A stretch of DNA of 39,822 nucleotides. It comes from Flavobacteriales bacterium (GTDB lineage: Bacteria; Bacteroidota; Bacteroidia; Flavobacteriales; UBA7312). This document shows positions 7,686-16,655 of the stretch, piece by piece (position 1 is the stretch's first letter; each line of letters starts with the position of its first letter). The position numbers were made by a program, and so were the translations under genes. The stretch covers positions 1 through 39,822 of the forward strand of contig PAYR01000009.1 of assembly GCA_002715345.1 (NCBI GenBank), written 5' to 3'. The notes below the pieces were generated by a model. The model saw only the letters and a list, made by a program, of their open reading frames with translations. It did no database searches and was not told the DNA's origin.

Positions 7686-8666
7686 CTACTTTTCAACAGC
7701 AAAATGTGTTGGACCGTAAAGTATTGGGTTAAATGTGCGGAATTGAATTAGTAAAAGGTCGTCTCCTAATTTAGCATACATACGATCAATATCCCATTTT
7801 CTCGGATTACTTTCCGCATCTAAGTGCAATTGTCTAGGCTTTTTATTATAAGTGTGTAAGGTGGTGTTTATCCCATTTGCACTTATACTGATGCTGTGCA
7901 AAGGAGTAGAGGCAAATATAGAATCCTTTTTCTCATAGGTATTCATAAATCCTTCGCAATAAGTATTTTCAAACAATTGCATATATGTGTTTATGACTTC
8001 TGTTTGAACATCTTTTACCTCTCCCTGGTAATGATAAGATTCATTAGTTTTTATCAAGCTAAAGTTACGCTCTTCAGATTGATGATGAGTTATCTGCAGT
8101 GTATCAATTGTGTTTGTTTTGAATTGAAAAATAGCTCTTTCTCTCCATAAATCTACATGTACTTTTTCTCCATCTATATTGTATTTTGGAGCTAGAAATC
8201 CGTTTGATCCAGGTAGGTGCATGACAAATGCTTTGTTTGAGTTTTCTAAGATCATATAGCTTCCTAAATGATCGCTAGATTCTCTTCCCACATAATAGGT
8301 TTTGAATGGTGTGTTTTCATCATGTGTAAACACTTCTACTTTAACTGCATTAGTAGCTAGTGATTTTATTACTGAATTGTGCATGCTTTCAGCTACAGGA
8401 TTTTTTACCTCTATTTTTTGCATGGTGTTTAGTAATAATTCAATTGCATTTTCTCTGGCAAGATGTTCTCCTACATACCATTTACCATGCTGTTTTGTTA
8501 GCAACACCTCATTGTTAAATCTATCAGCAAAAAATATTTTCTGAACTTTATCTATTTCGGCAACAGCAAAATCTCTTAGTTCTTTTTTAATTGTGTTTTT
8601 ACTTTGTTGATATATAATGGTAGTAATCGCAACTAACAATAGAATTATGGTTGATATTTTTTTCAT
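7686..8666 (-). CDS. DUF4340 domain-containing protein of the Gld ABC locus
   Basis: A 326-residue protein with one N-terminal membrane segment (about residues 4-20) and a long periplasmic part matching the DUF4340 pattern (Trp-Tyr-Val-Gly-Glu, Tyr-Tyr-Val-Gly-Arg and a repeated strand layout). DUF4340 proteins usually sit beside ABC-2 permease and GldG-like genes, as here: its start overlaps the gldG stop by 4 bp (ATGA). A role as an accessory part of that exporter is inferred from context, and no catalytic motif is visible. Confidence 0.8.
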   Translation of the reverse strand: MKKISTIILLLVAITTIIYQQSKNTIKKELRDFAVAEIDKVQKIFFADRFNNEVLLTKQHGKWYVGEHLARENAIELLLNTMQKIEVKNPVAESMHNSVIKSLATNAVKVEVFTHDENTPFKTYYVGRESSDHLGSYMILENSNKAFVMHLPGSNGFLAPKYNIDGEKVHVDLWRERAIFQFKTNTIDTLQITHHQSEERNFSLIKTNESYHYQGEVKDVQTEVINTYMQLFENTYCEGFMNTYEKKDSIFASTPLHSISISANGINTTLHTYNKKPRQLHLDAESNPRKWDIDRMYAKLGDDLLLIQFRTFNPILYGPTHFAVEK

Positions 8667-10399
8667 GTGCTAAACTTTCTTTTTCTATTCATTGTCCATA
8701 CAAGTCCAAGAATTGCTATAAATAGTAAAGGTGTTAGAATATTGATGATTTGCCAAAAAAATCTATTGTTAGCAAGCTCGTTTTTATCTAGCAGTCTTAG
8801 TTTAAGCTCTCTGCTTCTAATCAACAATAACTCTTCTTTTCCTAGTAAATAGTTTAATGCGTTTATTATAAATTTCTTATTCCCATTATATTGCTGATTA
8901 TTATATGGATTGTATCCTAGAGGATATGCGTTTCCACTCTTTGAAACATGATTTTTAATAATGTCACCATCAGCTACTACAATCATTTTTGTTTCTTCAC
9001 TTTTAGATAGTAAAGGAATTTTTTTATTGATAGGATTAATTCTGTTTTCAAAAACAGAACTAAATTTTCCTTCCAACATGACTGCTATCATTTGTTCTCC
9101 TGCCTTGTATTGATCAAGTTTAGGCTCTCGCTCTAATATGTTGAGACTAACTCTGTGTGGTGATTTTACCAACTTAGTGTATGGAGAAGTGAAAAGTAAA
9201 GGTGTTTTTTTAATAGAATTAGTATTAACAGTATCTATTGTGCTTACAAATGTTGTTCTTAAAGCGTCTAAGTTTTTCGAAATAGGGTGAGTGTTTTTAG
9301 GAATAACTAAAGGATTATAAAACCATGGAAACATCCCTTGTTGTGGTCTGTCTCCCTGGTAACCTGTTACAACAGGTATTTCATCAGATTGCATATCCAT
9401 TACTAAATCAGCATTGACTCTAACTCCATATTTAAAAAGCATATCATCAATATTTAGTTGTAAGGGTAGGGCCATGGAAAATGCATTTCCATTATTTAAA
9501 CTATCCATATCCATGGCAACTCCATCAATAAACCACAATACTTTCCCTCCTTGCATGATGTATTGATCAATTAAGAATTTATCAAGATTATTAAAAGGAG
9601 TATTTGGTTTAGCAATGATAATAGCTTGGAACAAAGTCATTGTCTCCAATTGCTTTTGGATGCTTGCTTTTTGCGTAACACTGTCTATCGTAAATTCCTT
9701 AATATCAAACCTCTCTACTTGATAATATTCAGATAAAGAGCCTTTTTCTACACCTAATGAATTGGTGATGTCAATGGTTTCAGCAATTGACAACTCTTCA
9801 TTTCCTTCAATGAATGCTATTCGTGGCTTTCTCTGCTCAAAGAGTTTGAGGAATGCGTTTGAAAATTCATATTCTAAATTTGCTATTGAGTTGTTTAAAA
9901 CTACTTCATGATGCGTTCCAAATTGCCCTTGTAGTAGATTAAGTGAAACATTTACTCCTTTGTAGTAAATAATTGCCCCAGGAAAAATGATTTGTTCGCT
10001 ACTTCCATTTTTTTCTTGTACTTGAAGGTTGGTTGGTTCTAAACCTTGTTCGTACAGCTGTCTGTAAAGATTATTTCTTTCCTCTTGATTTGTATTTTCG
10101 GATGGGTTGATAAATTCATACTCTAGAAAAGATGAGTAGGAACGGAATTCGTTTAGAAGTTGATGTGTTGCGTTTTGCAGTCGAGTAAAACCTGCTGGAA
10201 ACTCACCTTCTAGATATACTTTCACATAGACAATATCATCTAGCTCCTGTAAAATGTCTTTTGAGGTGTCAGATAATGAGTGTCGTTTGTCGGTTGTTAG
10301 GTCAATACGAAAAAACAACATGCTTGCCAACACATTTACCAATATCAGAATGCAGATATTTAGCGCTAAGCGGCCATATGTTTGTTTCTTTATTGCCAT
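8663..10399 (-). CDS. gldG: Gliding-motility ABC transporter auxiliary component GldG
   Basis: A 578-residue membrane protein with one helix near residues 14-34, a long periplasmic ABC_transp_aux domain and a second helix near 550-570 before a basic tail. Early features Phe-Arg-Ile-Asp-Leu-Thr-x-Asp-Lys-Arg-His-Ser-Leu-Ser and Ile-Asn-Pro-Ser-Glu are typical. In Flavobacterium johnsoniae, GldA (ATPase), GldF and GldG form an ABC complex needed for gliding. The ATPase gene is not in this window. The start overlaps the gldF stop by about 10 bp. Homologues also occur in non-gliding Bacteroidota, so motility cannot be concluded from this gene alone. Confidence 0.92.
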   Translation of the reverse strand: MAIKKQTYGRLALNICILILVNVLASMLFFRIDLTTDKRHSLSDTSKDILQELDDIVYVKVYLEGEFPAGFTRLQNATHQLLNEFRSYSSFLEYEFINPSENTNQEERNNLYRQLYEQGLEPTNLQVQEKNGSSEQIIFPGAIIYYKGVNVSLNLLQGQFGTHHEVVLNNSIANLEYEFSNAFLKLFEQRKPRIAFIEGNEELSIAETIDITNSLGVEKGSLSEYYQVERFDIKEFTIDSVTQKASIQKQLETMTLFQAIIIAKPNTPFNNLDKFLIDQYIMQGGKVLWFIDGVAMDMDSLNNGNAFSMALPLQLNIDDMLFKYGVRVNADLVMDMQSDEIPVVTGYQGDRPQQGMFPWFYNPLVIPKNTHPISKNLDALRTTFVSTIDTVNTNSIKKTPLLFTSPYTKLVKSPHRVSLNILEREPKLDQYKAGEQMIAVMLEGKFSSVFENRINPINKKIPLLSKSEETKMIVVADGDIIKNHVSKSGNAYPLGYNPYNNQQYNGNKKFIINALNYLLGKEELLLIRSRELKLRLLDKNELANNRFFWQIINILTPLLFIAILGLVWTMNRKRKFST

Positions 10400-11124
10400 T
10401 TTCTACTTATTAAAACAGTTAGGGTTAATAAAACAAACAAAGTATTTAAACTAATGAAATAGAGTATGTCACGACTATCAATAACACCTTTGCTTAATGA
10501 GGAGTAATGAGCATTGATGCCAATGTATTGTATTGCTAACTCTACTTTCCCATTACTTATGCCACTAGCTATTATATCCCAACCTAAATAGAAAAAAGCT
10601 GAAAGGATAATGGCAATTACAAATGAGATGATTTGATTTTTACTCAATGCAGAAGCGAATGTGCCGATAGCTACAAATCCACTAGCTAAAAAGAATAAGC
10701 CAATATAAGATCCGAAAATTCCTGCACTATCTAGGTTTCCGCTTATTTCACCCAGTATATATACGCTGAAATAATGCGCCAATGTTGGTAGTATGGATAA
10801 GACAACAAGTACCAATCCTGCAAAATATTTTGCCAGCACAACTTGTAATTCGGTTAAGGGTTTGGTTAAAATGAGCTCAATCGTTCCTTCTTTGTGCTCA
10901 TCTGCAAACAATCGCATAGTAACAGCAGGTATAAAAAGCAAGAATAGGATAGGGGCTAAAATGAATAAACTATCCATTTGTGCGTAGCCGTTATCCAACA
11001 CATTATATTCACTACTAAAACCCCACATTAACAAGCTGTTAGCAAGCAGAAAAACAGCTATAATAAGGTAGCCTATAGGAGTGCTAAAAAATGCGTTTAT
11101 TTCTTTTTTAAATAGTGCAAACAT
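10390..11124 (-). CDS. gldF: Gliding-motility ABC-2 permease GldF
   Basis: A 244-residue ABC-2 type permease with about six membrane helices. The first is at 15-35, and the cytosolic motif Phe-Ala-Asp-Glu-His-Lys-Glu-Gly-Thr-Ile-Glu-Leu at about 72-83 is a hallmark of these permeases. Length matches GldF of Flavobacterium. It forms the membrane pore of the GldA-F-G complex; the exported substrate is unknown in the literature I can recall. The upstream neighbour is separated by only 13 bp, so DUF62, the ABM protein, gldF, gldG and DUF4340 look like one operon. Confidence 0.92.
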   Translation of the reverse strand: MFALFKKEINAFFSTPIGYLIIAVFLLANSLLMWGFSSEYNVLDNGYAQMDSLFILAPILFLLFIPAVTMRLFADEHKEGTIELILTKPLTELQVVLAKYFAGLVLVVLSILPTLAHYFSVYILGEISGNLDSAGIFGSYIGLFFLASGFVAIGTFASALSKNQIISFVIAIILSAFFYLGWDIIASGISNGKVELAIQYIGINAHYSSLSKGVIDSRDILYFISLNTLFVLLTLTVLISRKWQ

Positions 11125-11137
11125 GAGTAGCTCAAAA

Positions 11138-11425
11138 TTATAAAATCTCTTGAACGCTCCAAGCCATTGGCTTATTACAAAAAAGTGCTTTTGTTTGAGT
11201 CCAAACGCCTTTGAATAGTTCAGTTTCTCTGTATAGGTCTAAATGAGCTTGTGATTCCCACTTGCTGTAGGTAAAAAAGATGTTTGACTCATGAATATCT
11301 TGCAATAGCTGGACGCCATAACATCCTTCTTGCAAAGCAATTTTAGATTGATTTTCTTGAAAAATGGATTTAAACGCTTCCACTTTATCAGCTTCAAATT
11401 CCATTTTAACGATTCTTTTAATCAT
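11138..11425 (-). CDS. ABM-fold (antibiotic biosynthesis monooxygenase-like) protein
   Basis: A 95-residue single-domain protein of the dimeric alpha-beta ABM fold, as in YgiN quinol monooxygenase. Typical features are a first strand Ile-Val-Lys-Met-Glu-Phe, a middle Gly-Cys-Tyr-Gly-Val-Gln-Leu strand, and Phe-Phe-Thr-Tyr-Ser-Lys-Trp-Glu-Ser-x-Ala-His-Leu-Asp-x-Tyr near 50-65. The family includes cofactor-free oxygenases and heme-degrading enzymes, and many members have no known reaction. Its start overlaps the DUF62 stop by 8 bp, so it is made with that enzyme. No specific substrate can be given. Confidence 0.8.
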   Translation of the reverse strand: MIKRIVKMEFEADKVEAFKSIFQENQSKIALQEGCYGVQLLQDIHESNIFFTYSKWESQAHLDLYRETELFKGVWTQTKALFCNKPMAWSVQEIL

Positions 11426-12206
11426 CGAATTCTATTCTAATAATATCGTTAAGGTGTAAGCCCATCAAAGATGAAGCAGACCCTTCATTCATTGATATTT
11501 CTAACTGCCCTGTTGAAACGAATAAAGCCAAGGCTTCTCCACTAGAAACATCTGTGTATTTTTTATGTATTTTATTGATGGTATAATGCCCTCTATTCCC
11601 TAGATGAATTGTGAAGTTTCTTCCTTTAGCCACTTGTTTGAACAAGTCCTCCTTAATGTTAGTGATGGCATTTCCATAGGAATCAATATGTATAATGCTT
11701 CCTCTGATGGAATTATTATCAAAAGTTGCTTTAAAGCTTGATCGTTCAACAGAGAAGGTCGGTTTCGGTGTGCCGATAACCTCTAAGGTTCCTCCTCGAG
11801 CAATGTGACAAGCAGCATTTACAAACACATCTTTCGTTGGAAAGGTGAGGTTATCACTATCTTGTGTAATGTTCAACTCTACTATTTTGTCCGGTTTTAC
11901 ATCTAATATAAGCGAGAAAATTCCATTTTCAGCACCTACAAAGTAGTGGTTGTTGGCAAAAATAGCGATGTGTGGAGCGTCTAATTTATACTCTGCATCA
12001 ACACCCACAATATGTATGGTTCCTTGCGGAAATTCCTGATAGCAATTACGCAGTACAAAAGCAGCATGCCTAATGTTAAAAGGAGGGACTTGGTGTGTGA
12101 TGTCAACAATTTTAGCGTCAGCTAATTGCCTTAAAATAGCGGCTTTTACAGCACCTACATAATGATCGGTAATTCCTAAGTCGGTTGTTAGCGTTATGAT
12201 GGGCAT
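11418..12206 (-). CDS. DUF62 SAM hydrolase (SAM hydroxide adenosyltransferase)
   Basis: This family splits S-adenosylmethionine with water to adenosine and methionine. It is related to fluorinase and chlorinase. The 262-residue protein has the hallmark start Ile-Ile-Thr-Leu-Thr-Thr-Asp-Leu-Gly (residues 3-11), with the Asp that binds the ribose, then His-Tyr-Val-Gly-Ala-Val-Lys-Ala, Asp-Ile-Thr-His-Gln-Val-Pro-Pro-Phe near 36-44, and Ile-Asp-Ser-Tyr-Gly-Asn-Ala-Ile-Thr-Asn-Ile near 173-183. The halogenase-specific loop is not evident, so hydrolase is preferred. It heads the run leading into gldF and diverges from phoH across 108 bp. Confidence 0.9.
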   Translation of the reverse strand: MPIITLTTDLGITDHYVGAVKAAILRQLADAKIVDITHQVPPFNIRHAAFVLRNCYQEFPQGTIHIVGVDAEYKLDAPHIAIFANNHYFVGAENGIFSLILDVKPDKIVELNITQDSDNLTFPTKDVFVNAACHIARGGTLEVIGTPKPTFSVERSSFKATFDNNSIRGSIIHIDSYGNAITNIKEDLFKQVAKGRNFTIHLGNRGHYTINKIHKKYTDVSSGEALALFVSTGQLEISMNEGSASSLMGLHLNDIIRIEFDD

Positions 12207-12314
12207 AATTTATTGAAAGAGGCCGTGCTATTTTCGCTTAAAATTTGTTTTTTTGTCAACTCAAAAGTAAGCATAATTTTTAGGGAAAATCATTAAAACA
12301 AAGAAAGAAAGCGA

Positions 12315-13256
12315 ATGAGTGAAAAAGTATTGGAAATCAACTCAATAAATCCATTAGACCTTTATGGTGCGAATAATAAAAAGCTAACTTTCATCAAGCA
12401 GTTTTTTCCAAAACTAAAAATTGTTGCTAGAGGAAATCAACTGAAACTTATTGGAGAAGAAGAGGTTATTCAGCAGTTTGAATTGAAGTTTGATTTGATG
12501 TTGCAACACTTCAATAAGTATCAGCGACTCACCGCAAGTAACATCGAACGAATCATTATGGATGATGCTTCTGTGTTGGAAGGAGATGATGATGTGTTAT
12601 TGCACGGTACGCAAGGGCGAATGATTAAAGCGCGCACCGCCAACCAAAGAAAAATGGTGAGTGCTATTGAGAAAAACGATATGCTTTTTGCCATTGGACC
12701 TGCAGGTACAGGAAAAACCTATACAGCAGTTGCATTGGCTGTTAGATCACTTAAGAATAAAGAGGTTAAACGAATCATCTTGACAAGGCCCGCAGTAGAG
12801 GCAGGAGAGAATTTGGGATTCTTACCGGGGGATTTGAAAGAAAAGCTAGACCCATACTTACAGCCTTTGTATGATGCTTTAAGAGACATGATTCCTACTG
12901 AAAAATTAAATGAGTATTTAGAAGGTGGAGTTATTCAGATTGCACCATTGGCGTTTATGCGTGGGCGAACACTTGATAAAGCATTTGTTATACTAGATGA
13001 AGCGCAAAATACGACAACGCATCAGATGAAGATGTTCCTAACGCGTATGGGAATGTCAGCTAAGTTTGTCATTACAGGAGATGAAACCCAAGTAGACTTG
13101 CCACCCAAACAGCCGTCAGGTTTGTTAGAGTGTCTTAAGGCCTTGAAAGGAATTAAAGGAATTAGCATCATCAAACTAGATGAAAAAGATGTGATTCGTC
13201 ATGAATTAGTAAAGAAAATAATCAAAGCTTATAAAGATAAAATCGAGAACAAATGA
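12315..13256 (+). CDS. PhoH family ATPase
   Basis: A PhoH-type P-loop ATPase of 313 residues, linked in relatives to RNA metabolism and ribosome function. After an N-terminal region to about 100, the Walker A motif Gly-Pro-Ala-Gly-Thr-Gly-Lys-Thr lies at 128-135 and Walker B Val-Ile-Leu-Asp-Glu-Ala-Gln at 225-231. [10 protein letters not shown] near 254-263 is another signature. The gene order phoH-purC, overlapping by 4 bp (ATGA), implies one transcript. I see only a weak TAnnTTT-like promoter element upstream. Confidence 0.93.
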   Translation: MSEKVLEINSINPLDLYGANNKKLTFIKQFFPKLKIVARGNQLKLIGEEEVIQQFELKFDLMLQHFNKYQRLTASNIERIIMDDASVLEGDDDVLLHGTQGRMIKARTANQRKMVSAIEKNDMLFAIGPAGTGKTYTAVALAVRSLKNKEVKRIILTRPAVEAGENLGFLPGDLKEKLDPYLQPLYDALRDMIPTEKLNEYLEGGVIQIAPLAFMRGRTLDKAFVILDEAQNTTTHQMKMFLTRMGMSAKFVITGDETQVDLPPKQPSGLLECLKALKGIKGISIIKLDEKDVIRHELVKKIIKAYKDKIENK

Positions 13257-14197
13257 GTAATGTAATTTTAAAAACGGAATTTAATTTACCGGGACAAACG
13301 AATTTATACAAAGGTAAAGTTCGTGATGTTTATTCAGTAGGAGATACATTGGTAATGATTGCATCTGATAGAATTTCAGCATTCGATCATGTTTTGCCAG
13401 AGGGTATTCCTTACAAAGGACAAGTATTAAGCCAGATTGCAGCTAAGTTTTTGGATGCTACTGCAGATATCGTTCCTAACTGGTTGGAGGCCACTCCAGA
13501 CCCTTCAGTTTCTGTTGGTAAGCGTTGCGAGCCATTTAAAGTAGAAATGGTTATTCGTGGATACTTAACAGGACATGCTTGGAGAGAATACCGCTCAGGA
13601 AAGCGTATGCTTTGTGGGGTTCCAATGCCTGATGGAATGGTGGAAAATCAAAAATTTGATGAGCCAATTCTAACGCCAACAACAAAAGCAGATGTTGGTC
13701 ATGATGAAGATATTTCTAGAGAAGAAATTTTAGCACAAGGTTTGGTTAGCGAAGCAGATTACATTTTGTTAGAAAAGTATACGCGTGAGTTATTCCAAAG
13801 AGGAACAGAGATGGCTGCTGAAAAAGGATTGATTTTAGTAGACACTAAGTATGAGTTTGGAAAAGATGCTAATGGAGTGATTACTTTGATTGATGAAATC
13901 CATACGCCTGACTCTTCTCGTTACTTCTACATAGAAGGTTATGCAGAGAAATTAGCACTAGGGGAACAACAAAAACAATTATCTAAAGAATTTGTTCGTC
14001 AATGGCTAATTGAGAACGGCTTCCAAGGAAAAGACGGACAAGAAATTCCACATATGAGTGAGGATTTTTGTACTTCTGTATCGGAGCGTTATATTGAGCT
14101 GTTTGAGCACATTACTGGCGATAAATTTGTGAAAGAGGATGTGAGCGATGTGATGAACAGAGTAGAGAACAATATCTTAAACTACTTGAATAACTAA
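13253..14197 (+). CDS. purC: Phosphoribosylaminoimidazole-succinocarboxamide (SAICAR) synthase
   Basis: Joins aspartate to CAIR with ATP in purine synthesis. The 314-residue length fits the longer form found in Bacteroidota and fungi. Motifs: Lys-Gly-Lys-Val-Arg-Asp-Val-Tyr near 21-28, Ala-Ser-Asp-Arg-Ile-Ser-Ala-Phe-Asp at 38-46, Arg-Gly-Tyr-Leu-Thr-Gly-His-Ala near 102-109, and Leu-Val-Asp-Thr-Lys-Tyr-Glu-Phe-Gly near 195-203 with [10 protein letters not shown] following. The start is set by overlap with phoH. Confidence 0.97.
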   Translation: MSNVILKTEFNLPGQTNLYKGKVRDVYSVGDTLVMIASDRISAFDHVLPEGIPYKGQVLSQIAAKFLDATADIVPNWLEATPDPSVSVGKRCEPFKVEMVIRGYLTGHAWREYRSGKRMLCGVPMPDGMVENQKFDEPILTPTTKADVGHDEDISREEILAQGLVSEADYILLEKYTRELFQRGTEMAAEKGLILVDTKYEFGKDANGVITLIDEIHTPDSSRYFYIEGYAEKLALGEQQKQLSKEFVRQWLIENGFQGKDGQEIPHMSEDFCTSVSERYIELFEHITGDKFVKEDVSDVMNRVENNILNYLNN

Positions 14198-14686
14198 TTG
14201 AAAAAAGTTGTTCTCATATCAACAAGTTTATCAGCAACCTCTAAGTCTGCTTCGTTGATTCAGTCAGCGGCTGAGCAATTGAAAACAGCAGAGTTGATTG
14301 ATTTAAGGCAGTTGTCTATTCCTTTCTGCGATGGCAGAAAGATAGAGGACTACTCTAAAGAAATTCAATTGCTTTTCAAAACGATAGAAGAGGCGGATGC
14401 TTTGGTTTTTGGCTTTCCTATTTATTGTTATTCCATCTCTGGAGTTTTGAAAAACTTCATTGATATTTTTTCCCATGCAATGAATGGAAAACGCTTCGGT
14501 ATTTGTGCAGCTGCAGGTTCTAAGCTATCTTATCTAGCTATTGCCGATTTACATAAAATTATGCAGTTTCAGTCTAATGCTATTGGTGTTCATCCTGCAG
14601 TAGTTGCCGATTATACCGATTTTGAAAACGATAAGCCAAGTTTGGATATTAAAGAACGAATACAGAGAATGATCGCTGAGCTATAA
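14198..14686 (+). CDS. NADPH-dependent FMN reductase family protein
   Basis: A flavodoxin-fold reductase of 162 residues. The first strand Val-Val-Leu-Ile-Ser-Thr-Ser-Leu-Ser forms the FMN phosphate loop, and Phe-Gly-Phe-Pro-Ile-Tyr-Cys-Tyr-Ser-Ile-Ser-Gly-Val-Leu-Lys-Asn-Phe-Ile-Asp near 73-91 is the conserved flavin-contact and helix region. The only sensible start is TTG at 14198, placed directly after the purC stop with no gap, so expression probably depends on ribosomes finishing purC. The physiological electron acceptor is unknown. Confidence 0.85.
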   Translation: MKKVVLISTSLSATSKSASLIQSAAEQLKTAELIDLRQLSIPFCDGRKIEDYSKEIQLLFKTIEEADALVFGFPIYCYSISGVLKNFIDIFSHAMNGKRFGICAAAGSKLSYLAIADLHKIMQFQSNAIGVHPAVVADYTDFENDKPSLDIKERIQRMIAEL

Positions 14687-14690
14687 AAAA

Positions 14691-14717
14691 AGAAACCGCC
14701 TTCGGGCGGTTTTTTTA
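14691..14717. terminator. Bidirectional terminator between the flavin reductase gene and yggS
   Basis: AAACCGCC (14693-14700) pairs perfectly with GGCGGTTT (14705-14712) around a TTCG tetraloop. T-rich sequence follows on both strands: seven T on the plus strand, and a run opposite the A-tract at 14685-14691 for the minus strand. It covers the stop of yggS, so one hairpin ends both convergent transcripts. Confidence 0.93.
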
Positions 14718-15362
14718 TTGTCTAGCTCCAAAAATAGCAGATCCAACTCGAATCATATTACTTCCTTCATCAATAGCGATAGGGTAGTCTCCACTCATAC
14801 CCATCGATAGGGTTTTTAGTTGCCGATAATCTTTTTGCAACCTCTTGTAAATAGTATTCAAAGAAGAAAACTCTTTCTTGATTTGTTCTTTGTTAGAGGT
14901 AAAGGTAGCCATTCCCATCAAGCCTACAATGCGCACATTTGAGCAGCTAGATTGGATTTCTAATATCTTCTTTGCTTCTTCTTCATTTAGTCCAAACTTG
15001 CTGCTTTCTTCTGCAATATGAAATTGCAAGAGGCAATCAATCACTCGATTATTTTGAGCTGCTCTTTTATTGATTTCTTTGAATAGTTTTTCCGAATCTA
15101 CTCCATGTATTAAACTAACAAAAGGAGCAATATATTTTACCTTATTGCTTTGTAGGTGACCAATCATGTGCCAAGCTATATCTTTAGGTAATAGTTCGGC
15201 TTTTTGTACCATTTCTTGAACCTTATTTTCTCCAAAAATTCTTTGCCCAGCTTCGTAGGCTTCTAAAACGGTTGCTGTTGGTTTAGTTTTTGATACAGCC
15301 ACCAATGTAACATCCTTTGGGATGGAACTTAAGACACTTTGAAGATTGCTCGTAATACTCAT
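14715..15362 (-). CDS. YggS/PROSC-type pyridoxal phosphate homeostasis protein
   Basis: A PLP-binding protein that buffers free PLP and affects amino-acid balance; no enzyme reaction is established. The 215-residue TIM-barrel-like fold shows Val-Ala-Val-Ser-Lys-Thr-Lys-Pro near 20-27 with the PLP lysine, Phe-Gly-Glu-Asn-Lys-Val-Gln-Glu near 43-50, Trp-His-Met-Ile-Gly-His-Leu-Gln-Ser-Asn-Lys near 64-74, and Ser-Met-Gly-Met-Ser-Gly-Asp near 186-192 with a final Arg-Val-Gly-Ser-Ala-Ile-Phe-Gly. It shares one base with the DUF1015 stop, so the two are coupled. Confidence 0.93.
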   Translation of the reverse strand: MSITSNLQSVLSSIPKDVTLVAVSKTKPTATVLEAYEAGQRIFGENKVQEMVQKAELLPKDIAWHMIGHLQSNKVKYIAPFVSLIHGVDSEKLFKEINKRAAQNNRVIDCLLQFHIAEESSKFGLNEEEAKKILEIQSSCSNVRIVGLMGMATFTSNKEQIKKEFSSLNTIYKRLQKDYRQLKTLSMGMSGDYPIAIDEGSNMIRVGSAIFGARQ

Positions 15363-16600
15363 TATTCAATACTGTAAATCAGTAATCCACTACGCAATTT
15401 CGGCTCAATATAAGTGCTCTTTGGAGGCATACTTTTACTAGCATCAGCCACTTCTTTGAGTTGCTGCACACTAATTGGTTTTAACAGAAAAGCTACTGCA
15501 TATTCACCACTATCTACCGATTTTTCCAAAGCTTCTTTTCCAAGCGTGCCATCTATGAAGCTAACGCGTTTATCCGTGCGTAAGTCGTGTATACCTAAAA
15601 TAGGACTTAAGATGTTATTGGAAAGAATAGCTGGGTCTAGTTTCTCAACGATATGGTTTCTGTTAAAGCTAGAATCTTGAGCTATTAAGCTGTACCATTT
15701 TCCTTCAAGATAAATTCCGATTTCGTTTTTTTCTCTAGGGATAAACGAATTTTCACTTTCAGAAACTTGATAAGTGCTACTTACTGCAGCTATAAATTCT
15801 TCGCTGGATAATCCGTTTAAGTCTTTTACGATTCGATTAAAATCAAGAATTCTTAATTGACTTTCAGGTATAAGGTAGCTCATGCAATAGTTGAAATTTT
15901 CACTATCTGTGTAATGCGGATTTTCTTTTCTTTTCTGTTGGCATAAGAGGGCAGAAGAAGCTGATCTGTGATGCCCATCAGCTATATATAGAGTATCTAC
16001 TTTTTCAAAGATATCCTGAAGTTTTTGTATATCGTTTTCATCTTGTATAAGCCACAACCTATGTATTGATCGATTAGTGGTTGTGAACTCATATTCAGGT
16101 CTACTTTTTATGTATGATTCAAGCACATCATCCACGCCATTTTGATCAGGATAAGTGAGTAAAACAGGCTCTGCATTAAAGCCAGTTATGTTCAAGTAGT
16201 CTTTGAACATTTCCTCTCTTCTAGCAATGGTTTGTTCGTGAATTTTGATATCACCATTTAGGTAATCATCTACACTACTGGCGCAAATAATTCCTGTAAA
16301 AATAACTTCACCCTTTTGTTGCTGATAGAGGTAGATTGTTGGTTTTTTGTCTTCAATAAATACACCTTCAGCTTTAAATTCGTTAAACTTATTTTTTACA
16401 AGGTGATATTTTGCTTTTCCTTTTACTTCTGTTTGTTTATCAGAATAATCAGGGTTGATGATGTGTAAAAAGGTATATGGGTTGTGCTCGAGTTTTTCAA
16501 TCAAGGTTTCCTCACTGTAAGAGAGGTATGATCGAGAAGCAACTAAGGAGACTTTATCTCTTGTTGGTCTAACTGCTTTAAACGGTCTGATATCTGCCAT
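15362..16600 (-). CDS. DUF1015 family protein
   Basis: A 412-residue protein of the DUF1015 (HTH-kinase-like) family. Family marks are Ile-Arg-Pro-Phe-Lys-Ala-Val-Arg-Pro near 4-12, Asn-Pro-Tyr-Thr-Phe-Leu-His-Ile near 40-47, Tyr-Ile-Ala-Asp-Gly-His-His-Arg near 205-212, and Ile-Leu-Gly-Ile-His-Asp-Leu-Arg-Thr-Asp near 333-342. Its role is not firmly known, but the gene is repeatedly found with serA and serC, as here, so a link to serine metabolism is plausible. A strong terminator-like hairpin lies just upstream, leaving only about 11 bp for a promoter of its own. Confidence 0.88.
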   Translation of the reverse strand: MADIRPFKAVRPTRDKVSLVASRSYLSYSEETLIEKLEHNPYTFLHIINPDYSDKQTEVKGKAKYHLVKNKFNEFKAEGVFIEDKKPTIYLYQQQKGEVIFTGIICASSVDDYLNGDIKIHEQTIARREEMFKDYLNITGFNAEPVLLTYPDQNGVDDVLESYIKSRPEYEFTTTNRSIHRLWLIQDENDIQKLQDIFEKVDTLYIADGHHRSASSALLCQQKRKENPHYTDSENFNYCMSYLIPESQLRILDFNRIVKDLNGLSSEEFIAAVSSTYQVSESENSFIPREKNEIGIYLEGKWYSLIAQDSSFNRNHIVEKLDPAILSNNILSPILGIHDLRTDKRVSFIDGTLGKEALEKSVDSGEYAVAFLLKPISVQQLKEVADASKSMPPKSTYIEPKLRSGLLIYSIE

Positions 16601-16610
16601 ATAGTCCTAA

Positions 16611-16636
16611 AAAAAGCGATACCGAAGTATCGCTTT
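16611..16636 (-). terminator. Terminator-like hairpin between serA and the DUF1015 gene
   Basis: A perfect 10-bp stem, AAAGCGATAC with GTATCGCTTT (16613-16622 and 16627-16636), closes a four-base loop that reads TTCG on the minus strand. On that strand seven T follow. It lies 19 bp after the serA stop and only 10 bp before the DUF1015 ATG. Confidence 0.9.
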
Positions 16637-16655
16637 CAAAGATAGGTTTTATCTC

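Noticed and set aside
12250-12280. TTGACA-like sequence upstream of the DUF62 gene as a classical -35 box
   Set aside because: No matching TATAAT at 17 bp, and the organism seems to use TTTG/TAnnTTTG promoters.
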